Of a stretch of DNA of 20,227 nt, positions 7,679 to 14,988 are shown in pieces (positions within the stretch are counted from its first letter, which is position 1; each line of letters starts with the position of its first letter). This DNA is from JAYZAP01 sp964645285. Its GTDB lineage: Bacteria; Pseudomonadota; Alphaproteobacteria; JAAXGF01. The stretch spans positions 1-20,227 of the forward strand of contig CAZYDR010000068.1 of NCBI GenBank assembly GCA_964645285.1. Reading direction: 5' to 3'. Under the pieces are notes generated by a model, which was not told the DNA's origin, did no database searches, and was given only the letters and a program-made list of their open reading frames with translations. A program made the position numbers and the translations under genes.

Positions 7679-7715
7679 CTTGACCCTCCGGGGCATGTTT
7701 AACCCTCCAGGGCAT
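7676..7715 (-). repeat. Tandemly duplicated ribosome-binding-site/start module before sdhE
   Basis: Read on the minus strand, ATGCCCTGGAGGGTTAAAC is followed directly by ATGCCCCGGAGGGTCAAG and then ATG. These are near-identical units of 19 and 18 bases, each holding an ATG and a GGAGG. The ATGs lie at 7713-7715, 7694-7696 and 7676-7678. The last two are in frame with sdhE; the first is out of frame. It looks like a small tandem duplication of the initiation region. Confidence 0.85.
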
Positions 7716-7750
7716 GACTGCCCTTCGCGTGTGGTTTATACCAAGGATCA

Positions 7751-9838
7751 ATGAGTGCACGGCCAAAAATTCTATTTCCCCTGTTCGCCGACGTCACGGC
7801 CCTGGCCGGCGTCGGGCCGCGCATCGGCAAACTCATCGCCAAGCTGGCCGGGCCCCGGGTAGTCGATTTGCTGTGGCACGTGCCCAGCGGCCTGATCGAC
7901 CGCCGTTTTGCACCCAAGATCGCTGAAGCGCCCGATGGCCGCATCGCCACCATCACCGTCACCATCGATGCCCACGAACCGCCACCGGTCAAACGCCGAC
8001 CCTACAAGGTGCGCTGTAGCGACGACACCGGCGCCATGGTGCTGGTGTTCTTCCATGGCCGCGGGGACTACTTGACCAAGACCCTGCCCGTCGGCCAGCA
8101 GCGTGTGGTCAGTGGCCGGGTCGAGCATTTCAGCGGCGATATCCAGATGGTCCATCCGGACCACATAGCGCCCGTCTCGGAACTCGCCTCCTTGCAGACC
8201 CTGGAGCCTGTCTACCCCCTGACCGAGGGCCTGACGCCCAAGCCCCTGGGCCGCGCCATCAACGCCAGCATGGAACGGGCGACCGAACTCGACGAATGGA
8301 TCGACAAGGGCTATCTGGCGCAACAGAAGTGGCGCGGCTGGCGCGAGGCCCTGGGCGCCGTCCACGCTCCTGACAGCGAGGCAGCGCTCGACCCGGCCAA
8401 CCCGGACCGTCAGCGTCTGGCCTTCGATGAGTTGCTCGCCAATCAGCTCGCCATCGCCCTGGTGCGGGCCCATCAGAAGCGCGCCGCCGGCCGAGCGCTG
8501 CATGGCGACGGCAAACTACGTGCTCTGGTCGCTGAGGCCCTGCCCTTTGCGTTCACCGCCTCGCAAGATCAAGCCATCGAAGAGATTGCCGACGACATGG
8601 TCGGCGACTTGCGCATGATGCGCCTGCTCCAGGGCGATGTCGGCAGCGGCAAGACCGTGGTCGCTCTGTTCGCCATGCTCGTCGCCATCGAGGCCGGCAC
8701 CCAGGCGGCACTCATGGCGCCCACGGAACTGCTGGCGCGCCAGCACCTGGAGGTCCTGACACCCCTGGCCGAGGCGGCGGGCTTGCGGGTCGGCCTGCTG
8801 ACCGGGCGCGACAAGGGCAAGGCCCGTGAGGCGGTGCTCGAAGGCCTGGCCAGCGGTGAAATCCATATCGCCATCGGCACTCACGCCCTGTTCCAGAAGG
8901 GGGTTGAGTTCAAGGATCTGGGCCTGGCGGTAATTGACGAACAGCACCGCTTTGGGGTCCATCAACGCCTCACCCTGGGGGCCAAGAGTGACGCCGCCCA
9001 CATGCTGGTGATGACGGCGACGCCGATCCCACGCACCCTGATGCTCACCGCCTATGGCGACATGGACGCCTCGCGCCTGACCGAGAAGCCGGCCGGGCGT
9101 CAGCCCATCGACACCCGCACCCTGCCCCTCGGCCGTCTCGACGAGGTGGTGGACGGTGTCGCCCGGGCCATTGCCCACGGCGCCCGGGTCTACTGGGTAT
9201 GCCCTCTGGTGGATGAATCCGAAGTGGTCGATCTGGCCGCCGCCACCGAGCGCCACATGACCTTGTCGTCGCGCTTCGGCGACCGGGTGCGGTTAATTCA
9301 CGGTCAGATGAAAGGCCCTGACAGGGATTCCGCCATGACCGATTTCGCCGCCGGCGACATCGATATCCTGGTCGCCACCACGGTCATCGAAGTCGGCGTC
9401 GACGTGCCGGAAGCCACGGTCATGGTCATCGAGCATGCAGAACGCTTCGGCCTGGCCCAGCTTCACCAGCTTCGCGGCCGCATCGGCCGGAGCGCGGCGG
9501 CCTCGACCTGCCTGTTACTTTACGCTCCACCTTTAGGCGACACAGCGCGGGCACGGCTCAAAATCCTGCGCGAGACCGATGACGGCTTCCGTATCGCCGA
9601 GGAAGACCTGCGCCTGCGCGGCGCCGGCGAAGTGCTCGGCACCCGTCAGAGCGGCCTGCCCGAGCTTCGCATGGCCGATCTCGCCATTCATGGGGAATTA
9701 CTTGCGGCGGCGCGGGACGACGCCCGCCTTATCCTTGGCCGCGACGACCGGCTGGAGACGCCGCGCGGCCAGGCGCTCCGAACCCTGCTCTACCTGTTCG
9801 AGCGCGACGCCGCCGTGAAGTTCTTGCGCTCCGGCTAA
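7751..9838 (+). CDS. recG: ATP-dependent DNA helicase RecG
   Basis: This 695-aa protein is close to the usual family length. It reverses stalled replication forks and branch-migrates Holliday junctions and D-loops. The N-terminal part has the helix-hairpin-like LAGVGPRIGKLIAKL and an OB-fold wedge domain (about residues 60-150). The SF2 helicase core has Walker A GDVGSGKT (about 295-302), motif II DEQHRFG (about 396) and MTATPIPRTL. Its late motifs include TTVIEVGVDVPEAT and QLRGRIGRS. The C-terminal RecG wedge-contacting region is complete. The ATG at 7751 has AGGA four bases upstream. It is divergent from sdhE-mfd, with only 72 bp between starts. Its stop overlaps that of the DUF502 gene by 4 bases. 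Confidence 0.98.
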   Translation: MSARPKILFPLFADVTALAGVGPRIGKLIAKLAGPRVVDLLWHVPSGLIDRRFAPKIAEAPDGRIATITVTIDAHEPPPVKRRPYKVRCSDDTGAMVLVFFHGRGDYLTKTLPVGQQRVVSGRVEHFSGDIQMVHPDHIAPVSELASLQTLEPVYPLTEGLTPKPLGRAINASMERATELDEWIDKGYLAQQKWRGWREALGAVHAPDSEAALDPANPDRQRLAFDELLANQLAIALVRAHQKRAAGRALHGDGKLRALVAEALPFAFTASQDQAIEEIADDMVGDLRMMRLLQGDVGSGKTVVALFAMLVAIEAGTQAALMAPTELLARQHLEVLTPLAEAAGLRVGLLTGRDKGKAREAVLEGLASGEIHIAIGTHALFQKGVEFKDLGLAVIDEQHRFGVHQRLTLGAKSDAAHMLVMTATPIPRTLMLTAYGDMDASRLTEKPAGRQPIDTRTLPLGRLDEVVDGVARAIAHGARVYWVCPLVDESEVVDLAAATERHMTLSSRFGDRVRLIHGQMKGPDRDSAMTDFAAGDIDILVATTVIEVGVDVPEATVMVIEHAERFGLAQLHQLRGRIGRSAAASTCLLLYAPPLGDTARARLKILRETDDGFRIAEEDLRLRGAGEVLGTRQSGLPELRMADLAIHGELLAAARDDARLILGRDDRLETPRGQALRTLLYLFERDAAVKFLRSG

Positions 9839-10602
9839 TCAACCTTGCTGGGTCCTTCCGGCTTTTCTTTCTTGAGGGCGTAACGGGGCTTCAACTGCTC
9901 GGCCATGGGACGGGTATCGGGCGGCGTGACGACGCCCGCTGAAATCACCATCTTGACGCCTTCCTCAACAGTCATGTTGAGGAACACCACATCCTGGCGC
10001 GGCAGGAACAGCAGAAAACCAGAGGTCGGGTTCGGCGTGGTCGGCAGGAAGACATTGACCACTTCGTCCTCGACCAGATGCTGCACTTCGCCCTTGGTCG
10101 AACCGGTGGCGAAGCCGATGGCCCAAATGCCCCGGCGGGGATACTCGATGAGAACAACCTCGCGGAACGCCGTGGACTTTTCGGCGAAGACCGTCTCGAA
10201 GACCTGCTTGAGGGCGGAATAGATGGTTCGCACCACCGGCATCTGTGCCAGCAGTTGCTCGCCGGTGCGCACGAAGAAGCGACCGATGAATCCCGCGGTC
10301 AGGGCGCCGATCATAATCAGCACAAACACCATGATCACCAGGCCAAGACCCGGAAGACCAAACGGGAGATAGGTTTCAGGGTTCCATTTGGCGGGGATCA
10401 ACGGCGTGACCTGGCGGTCCACGAAATCGATGAAAAGCCACGACACGTAGAACGTGATGCTAACCGGCGCGGTCACGATAACGCCCGCCAGCAAATAGTT
10501 TCTGAGGCGCGCAACTATACCGCGGTGGGGCCGCTGGGGCGGGCCGTGGAGTTCCTCGGGCTCGCCTTTGTCGTGATCCGTGACGTTCGGTTCATCGTTC
10601 AT
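9835..10602 (-). CDS. DUF502-family integral membrane protein
   Basis: This 255-aa inner-membrane protein matches the DUF502 family. A charged N-terminal cytoplasmic stretch is followed by two membrane segments at about residues 36-60 and 83-107 and then a soluble domain. Family landmarks are LLAGVIVTAPVSITFYVSW, the GRFFVRTGEQLL loop, MPVVRTIYSALKQVFET and the PTTPNPTSGFLLFLPR block. Molecular function is unknown for the family. It lies 55 bp downstream of the small lipoprotein gene on the same strand and may share transcription with the porin and lipoprotein. Its TAG stop (9835-9837) overlaps the recG stop. Confidence 0.92.
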   Translation of the reverse strand: MNDEPNVTDHDKGEPEELHGPPQRPHRGIVARLRNYLLAGVIVTAPVSITFYVSWLFIDFVDRQVTPLIPAKWNPETYLPFGLPGLGLVIMVFVLIMIGALTAGFIGRFFVRTGEQLLAQMPVVRTIYSALKQVFETVFAEKSTAFREVVLIEYPRRGIWAIGFATGSTKGEVQHLVEDEVVNVFLPTTPNPTSGFLLFLPRQDVVFLNMTVEEGVKMVISAGVVTPPDTRPMAEQLKPRYALKKEKPEGPSKVD

Positions 10603-10657
10603 AACGGCGGAGATACCGCGTCACAGCGCCGATGAACAGAGAATTCGGCGGGCTCTC

Positions 10658-10813
10658 CTAGTCGTCGTAAATCTCGAAGGTGCCGTCGTCGCCGCTGAAC
10701 AGCCCGGATCCCGGCTTCATTTCATCCGCCGTGGGTTGGTAGTCGAACGATTTGACGGCGCCGCAGGCGCTAAGTGTCAGGGCAACCACCGTCACGAGCA
10801 AACCCGCCTTCAT
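10658..10813 (-). CDS. Small lipoprotein, 51 aa
   Basis: This short frame (ATG 10811-10813, TAG 10658-10660) encodes a lipoprotein precursor. The signal sequence MKAGLLVTVVALTLSAC has a lysine-containing n-region, a hydrophobic core and a canonical lipobox L-S-A-C, with C17 as the lipidation site. The mature part is only about 35 residues, acidic, ending PGSGLFSGDDGTFEIYDD. A GPGLF-S/T-G-x-D/E-G-x-F-x-I/L-Y ending is something I associate with small proteobacterial lipoproteins of unknown role. No clear Shine-Dalgarno sequence is visible. It sits 16 bp after the porin stop and 55 bp before the DUF502 start, suggesting cotranscription with both and an envelope role. Confidence 0.8.
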   Translation of the reverse strand: MKAGLLVTVVALTLSACGAVKSFDYQPTADEMKPGSGLFSGDDGTFEIYDD

Positions 10814-10829
10814 GGGCCGTGCCCGGTCA

Positions 10830-12065
10830 TCAGAATTTGACCCGGGCGCCCATGACCGCGACGTTGATGTCGTCGACCACTACACCGGTGCGTTCGAGAT
10901 CATGATTGCGGAAACCGAAGTAGAGATCGGTGGCGATCTTGTCGATGCCCTGCACCGCGAACAGCCCCCAGGAGGTGAACTCGTCGCCAGTGGCGGCGAG
11001 ATCGTCGGCAACGCCATAATCGACCGCCAGTGCCGTCGTGCCAATTGCGAACGGGTCGAACTGGTAGCCGAGTTTGCCATAGTAGAAGCTTGGATCACGG
11101 GTGAAGGCGGTGCCTTCCGTAAGATCCTGCTCGCCGGCCGCGAAGGTCAGATTGAGCCCCGACCCATGCAGTGGCGAAATCGAACCATTGAACTGGTCGA
11201 GATCGAAGCGCTGGGCGCCGACGCCATAGGCGATGGCCGCCGCGACTTTGGTGTCGATGGCTTCGTACTCGGCCGAGTAGCGCAATGCCAAATCCCAGGC
11301 ATCACCCTGGATAAGACTGGTCGAGGCCTGGAAGCCATAGAACTTGGGCGTGTCGTAACGAATTCTGTCGCGCCGGCTGAAGCCGTCCATCTGGCTGTAG
11401 ACACCGCCAATGGTGACCAGTTTGGCGGCGGTCGCGGCGTTCTTGAAACTGAGTCCCCCGGCGAGGTCCTCGATACCGGCGTAGTTGATCACTGATGTCC
11501 CCGACAAATCGACTTCGGAGATGCCGTTCGACGCCGTATCGCCCTGGCCGAGCCACAAACGGCCCAGGCTCTTGCTGTCCAGGTAGACCGTCATGTGCCG
11601 TTGGCTGAAGTTGTTGGCGCCGACCTCGCCGTCCTGGTCGATGTCGATAGCACTCGAGGTGTTTGATTCGAATTCGAACTCGACCTCGACTATGGCGCCG
11701 GCGGTGAAATCGTCGTCAAGCTGGCCGGTGCCGACCCAGCGCACACGGGTCGACGAGTTATCGTTGTCCACGTGGAAGATGCGCGAGCGATCACCATCGT
11801 CGGCCAACAACAGGGCACGGTTGACCTGACCCGAGACCGCGAGATTGACGTCGTCGTTGCCCGAACTCACCATCTTCGCCGGGGCGCTTGCCTCGACGCT
11901 GGCTTGTTCCTGCACCTGGGTCTCAAGCGCTTCGATCCGTTGCATCAGAGCCTGAACCTGGGCCTTGAGATCCTTCAACTCGTCAGCGCCGGCGACCAAG
12001 GGGGCAGCCACCATCCACGCCAGCCCAATAAACATCGCGAGCGAAAATCATCCTACTCTTGTCAT
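10830..12065 (-). CDS. Outer-membrane porin with an in-frame TGA in the signal-peptide region
   Basis: The mature protein looks like an alphaproteobacterial Gram-negative porin. After the signal peptide comes a short coiled coil (DELKDLKAQVQALMQRIEALETQVQEQ), often seen in such porins, and then a beta-barrel of amphipathic strands ending in a terminal Phe (MGARVKF). The best-supported start is ATG 12063-12065, with AGGAGG nine bases upstream. From there it reads MTRVG-stop-FSLAMFIG..., with TGA at 12048-12050. An in-frame ATG at 12033-12035 gives an uninterrupted 401-aa protein, but its signal sequence lacks the positive n-region and it has no Shine-Dalgarno sequence. Either the gene is translated by reinitiation, or it is nonfunctional, or the TGA is a sequence error. 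It heads an operon-like run with the lipoprotein and DUF502. Confidence 0.8.
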
Positions 12066-12131
12066 AATCCGCACCCTCCTCATCAAGTTTCCCGCACGAA
12101 TGCGATTCCTGAATCGACTGTGCGCCTTTCA

Positions 12132-12143
12132 AGACCATGGTCT
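12132..12143. promoter_or_regulatory. 12-bp perfect palindrome upstream of the porin
   Basis: AGACCATGGTCT is a perfect palindrome, 67-78 bases before the porin start at 12065. Its location and symmetry suggest a possible operator. I do not recognise the cognate regulator. A second perfect palindrome, ATGACGTCAT, lies at 12166-12175 in the same spacer. Confidence 0.35.
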
Positions 12144-12174
12144 AACGACATTGCCGCATTCGACGATGACGTCA

Positions 12175-12188
12175 TTGATAGAGATCAA
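12175..12188. promoter_or_regulatory. FNR/FixK-type box (TTGAT-N4-ATCAA)
   Basis: TTGATAGAGATCAA matches exactly the consensus of FNR/FixK/Anr regulators, which respond to oxygen limitation. It lies between the hydrolase stop (12224) and the porin start, centred about 116 bases before the porin start codon. The only gene it could plausibly control in this position is the porin and its downstream partners. No clear -10 element was found at the expected distance. Confidence 0.55.
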
Positions 12189-12223
12189 TTTGGGTGGGAG
12201 CCGCGCCACGGCGACGCTATCGC

Positions 12224-13096
12224 TCAGTTGGAGAAGAACTGCAGGAGTTCGTCGGCAGTTTCGTCGGGGGCCTCTTCAGGCAGATAATGGCCGCAGGGGA
12301 GCGGGCGGCCGCGCACATCGGATGCCCGCTCGCGCCAGGTCTCCAGCACATCGTAAAGACCATGCATGGGGGCTTTCTCGCCCCACAACACAAGCAACGG
12401 GCATGCAACCTTGCGCGCCATGTCGGCCTCGTCGTGCTCAAGATCAATGGTCGCCGCCGCCCGGTAATCCTCGCAACTGGCGTGGATCGCCGCCGGGTCG
12501 CTGAAACAGCGCAGGTACTCGGCGACAGCCTCGGCCGTGAAAACGCTATCGGTTTTGCCCCAGCGCCTGAACTGGCGGGACAGATAGAATTCCGGGTCGG
12601 CGCCAATCAGCCGTTCCGGGTAGTCATAGGGCTGGATCAGAAAGAACCAGTGGTAATAGGCGGTGGCAAATGCTTTGTCGGTGGTCGCGAACAGTTTGTG
12701 CGTGGGCACGATATCGAGCACCGCGAGGCGCGTCACCTTGTCGGCATGATCAAGCGCCATGCGATGGGCGACCCGGCCGCCGCGGTCATGGCCCGCCACC
12801 ATGAAATTATCGAACCCGAGATGGGTCATAACCTGGACCTGATCGAGTGCCATAGCACGTTTGGAATAAGCGGCGTGGTCGCCACCACCGGGCGGCTTGG
12901 CGCTATCGCCGTAGCCGCGCAGGTCGCTGGCCACCACAGTAAAATGTTCGGCCAGACAAGGCACCAACTTGTGCCACAACATGTGGGTCTGGGGATAACC
13001 GTGGAGCAGCAGCAATGGCGGCCCGTCACCGCATTTGGTCAGATTTATTTCGGCGCCATCCGTCGGGATGCGGAGAGTCTCGCGATTGATTGTCAT
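12224..13096 (-). CDS. Alpha/beta hydrolase, haloacetate (fluoroacetate) dehalogenase-like
   Basis: This 290-aa protein has the alpha/beta-hydrolase fold with HGYPQTHMLW as oxyanion loop. The nucleophile elbow GHDRGGRV places D104 as nucleophile and R105 and R108 as carboxylate-binding arginines. Other expected residues are D128 (LDIVPTH), H149-W150 (YYHWFFL), W179, Y211 and catalytic H270 (CGHYLPEE). From family knowledge, fluoroacetate dehalogenases use this Asp-His-Asp triad, two Arg, and His/Trp/Tyr for halide stabilisation. The predicted reaction is hydrolysis of a haloacetate to glycolate in the cytoplasm. Epoxide hydrolase is the main alternative, but HDRGGRV argues for the dehalogenase group. 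The gene stands alone, with a 348-bp spacer before the polyketide synthase gene. Confidence 0.88.
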   Translation of the reverse strand: MTINRETLRIPTDGAEINLTKCGDGPPLLLLHGYPQTHMLWHKLVPCLAEHFTVVASDLRGYGDSAKPPGGGDHAAYSKRAMALDQVQVMTHLGFDNFMVAGHDRGGRVAHRMALDHADKVTRLAVLDIVPTHKLFATTDKAFATAYYHWFFLIQPYDYPERLIGADPEFYLSRQFRRWGKTDSVFTAEAVAEYLRCFSDPAAIHASCEDYRAAATIDLEHDEADMARKVACPLLVLWGEKAPMHGLYDVLETWRERASDVRGRPLPCGHYLPEEAPDETADELLQFFSN

Positions 13097-13177
13097 TGAC
13101 TAGACCACGCCACGGCTCAATTTGGATATAGTTCCCACCGACAGTAGCAAGCCGACCGTCCCGCAACAACGCCGCCG

Positions 13178-13442
13178 TAGAGCGGCTTCAAACAATATGG
13201 AGCCATTTGATGGGTCATATGAGTGTTTTGGGTAGGAGCAGCGCGCAATCCGATGTGGTACATTGGGCAAGCGCCGCGACGTCCGCCAAAACGCATCGAT
13301 GCCCCACTCGCGGGCCGCGCGCCCTTAAACCGTGGCCGCGTTCAGCACCTTTGCCGATGCGCCACATCGCCATGCGGTATGCGCCTAACCACGGATTAAG
13401 AGGACGTGGTCAAATGGCGCCGTATTGTTTGAAGCCGCTCTA
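13178..13442. mobile_element. MITE-like element with 33-bp terminal inverted repeats
   Basis: The segment 13178-13210 is repeated in inverted orientation at 13410-13442 with 31 of 33 bases identical. Both ends start with TA (TAGAGCGGCTTCAAACAATA outward from each end), as expected for elements that duplicate a TA target, such as IS630/Tc1-mariner types. The interior of about 200 bp has no transposase and no convincing gene. The whole element is 265 bp, a typical MITE size. It occupies most of the 348-bp spacer between the hydrolase and polyketide synthase genes, and its right end is 2 bp before the latter's ATG. No second copy is in the window. The family assignment is inference from the TA ends. 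Confidence 0.75.
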
Positions 13443-13444
13443 GC

Positions 13445-14503
13445 ATGCCCCCACCAAATCCCCGCATTCACGCGGTCGCCGCGGCGGTGCCGCCCTATCG
13501 TTTCAGCCAGGAAGACGTGGCGCGCCGCGCCGCCGGTCTGTTCGACGGCAGCTTCAACAACCTCGAGCGGCTGATGCCAGTCTACGCCAACGCCGCCATC
13601 GAGACGCGCTATTCCTGCGTGCCGCTGGATTGGTACATGGCGAACCACGGCTTCGCCGAGCGCAACAGCCTGTATCTGGAACACGCCACGGACCTGCTGG
13701 AACGCGCCGCCACCGACTGCCTGGACAAAGCCGGTCTCGCGCCGGCCGACATCGACACCCTGGTTACCGTTTCGACCACGGGCATCGCCACACCAAGCCT
13801 CGACGCCCTGTTGATGGAGCGCTTGCCATTTCGCCGTGACACCCAGCGCCTGCCGATATTCGGACTGGGCTGCGCCGGCGGCGTGCTCGGTCTGGGCCGG
13901 GCCGCCGCCCTTGCCCGGGCCACGCCGGGAAGCCGGGTGCTGTTCCTAGTGGTCGAACTGTGCGCTTTGACCTTTCGCCGCGGCGACCGCTCGGCGAGCA
14001 ATATCATCGCTACCGCCCTGTTCGGCGACGGCGCGGCGGCGGCCGTGTTGAGCAGTGACCATGCGGCAACCGGCCCGGCAATAACCGCCTGGGGCGAGCA
14101 CACCTGGCCCGACTCACTGGGCATCATGGGGTGGGACGTGGCCGACGACGGCCTTGGTGTGGTGTTTTCGCGCGATATCCCGGCTCTGGTGAGGCGCGAA
14201 ATGCGGCAGGCGGCGAAAACCTATCTGGCGCCCCGGAACCTAACTCTCGAACACTTCGACAGCTTCATCTGCCACCCCGGCGGAGCTAAGGTGATCGATG
14301 CTCTGGAGGACGCCTATGGGACACCCCAGGGCAGCCTCGCCCACACCCGGGAGGTGTTGCGCGACTACGGCAATATGTCGGCGGCAACGGTGCTGTTCGT
14401 GCTTGAGCGCACTCTGGCCAGCGGCGGCGGCGGCCGTCGCCATCTGATGTCGTCCCTCGGGCCCGGCTTCACCGCCGGCTTCCTCACCCTGGAAGAGACG
14501 TGA
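13445..14503 (+). CDS. Type III polyketide synthase (chalcone/alkylpyrone synthase-like)
   Basis: This 352-aa homodimer-type enzyme has a thiolase fold. The catalytic triad is C143 (GLGCAGG), H277 (CHPGG) and N310 (YGNMSAAT), with the closing GPGFTAGF loop. It extends an acyl-CoA with malonyl-type units and cyclises the chain, giving alkylpyrones or alkylresorcinols in bacteria. The stretch IETRYSCVPLDWY and a length near 350 place it in the group usually paired with an ICMT-type methyltransferase. Its stop overlaps that next gene by 4 bases (GTGA), implying translational coupling. The ATG at 13445 fits the family N-terminus, but no Shine-Dalgarno sequence precedes it: the bases upstream are the terminal repeat of the MITE-like element. 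Expression may therefore be altered. Confidence 0.94.
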   Translation: MPPPNPRIHAVAAAVPPYRFSQEDVARRAAGLFDGSFNNLERLMPVYANAAIETRYSCVPLDWYMANHGFAERNSLYLEHATDLLERAATDCLDKAGLAPADIDTLVTVSTTGIATPSLDALLMERLPFRRDTQRLPIFGLGCAGGVLGLGRAAALARATPGSRVLFLVVELCALTFRRGDRSASNIIATALFGDGAAAAVLSSDHAATGPAITAWGEHTWPDSLGIMGWDVADDGLGVVFSRDIPALVRREMRQAAKTYLAPRNLTLEHFDSFICHPGGAKVIDALEDAYGTPQGSLAHTREVLRDYGNMSAATVLFVLERTLASGGGGRRHLMSSLGPGFTAGFLTLEET

Positions 14504-14988
14504 GCACGCTCTACGCCCTGGTCGGACTGATTGCCGTCCTGCGCCTTGGCGAGCTTACCTGGTCGGCGCGCAACACCCGACGGCTCAAGGCGCGCGACGC
14601 GGTCGAGGCCGGCGCCCGCCATTATCCGCTGTTCGTGGCGCTCCACGGCGGCTGGATGCTCGCTATGCTGTTGCTGGTCAACCCGGCGACGCCCGCGAAC
14701 CCCTGGCTGTTGGGCCTGTTTGGGCTGCTGCAGCTTGTCCGCCTGTGGGTCATCGCCAGTCTGGGCGAGCGCTGGACCACGCGCATCATCGCGCTGCCCG
14801 GCGAGTCTCTGGTGCGCCGCGGCCCGTACCGTTGGGTCCGACACCCCAACTATCTGGTGGTCATCGTCGAGATTGCCGTGGCGCCCCTGGTCTTCGGCGC
14901 CTGGGAACTTGCTCTGATTTTCTCAGGCCTCAACGCCGCGTTGCTCAGCCACCGTATTCGGGTTGAGAGCGCGGCGCTTGAGCTTTAG
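14500..14988 (+). CDS. Isoprenylcysteine carboxyl methyltransferase (ICMT)-family protein
   Basis: This 162-aa integral membrane methyltransferase of the ICMT/PEMT type has hydrophobic segments at about residues 3-17, 45-60, 68-88 and 118-150. The S-adenosylmethionine-binding signature is RGPYRWVRHPNYLVV (107-121), with a conserved Glu shortly after (VEIAVAP). It starts with GTG at 14500-14502, inside the stop of the polyketide synthase gene. From known pairs such as Bacillus subtilis BpsA-BpsB, the likely role is O-methylation of the alkylpyrone made by the upstream enzyme; this is inference from context and family. Its stop (14986-14988) overlaps the restored end of the HD-domain pseudogene on the other strand. 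Confidence 0.92.
   Translation: MSTLYALVGLIAVLRLGELTWSARNTRRLKARDAVEAGARHYPLFVALHGGWMLAMLLLVNPATPANPWLLGLFGLLQLVRLWVIASLGERWTTRIIALPGESLVRRGPYRWVRHPNYLVVIVEIAVAPLVFGAWELALIFSGLNAALLSHRIRVESAALEL

Noticed and set aside
12048..12050. TGA read as Trp through an alternative genetic code
   Set aside because: TGA ends several genes here, including the XRE regulator and the porin itself, so reassignment is not supported.
13385..13399. CTAA-N7-TTAA, near match to a CtrA box
   Set aside because: One mismatch; several such near matches are expected by chance in 20 kb. Kept only as a note under the MITE finding.
13211..13409. A gene inside the MITE-like element
   Set aside because: Open stretches are short, lack ribosome binding sites and run into the terminal repeat; no transposase motif is seen.
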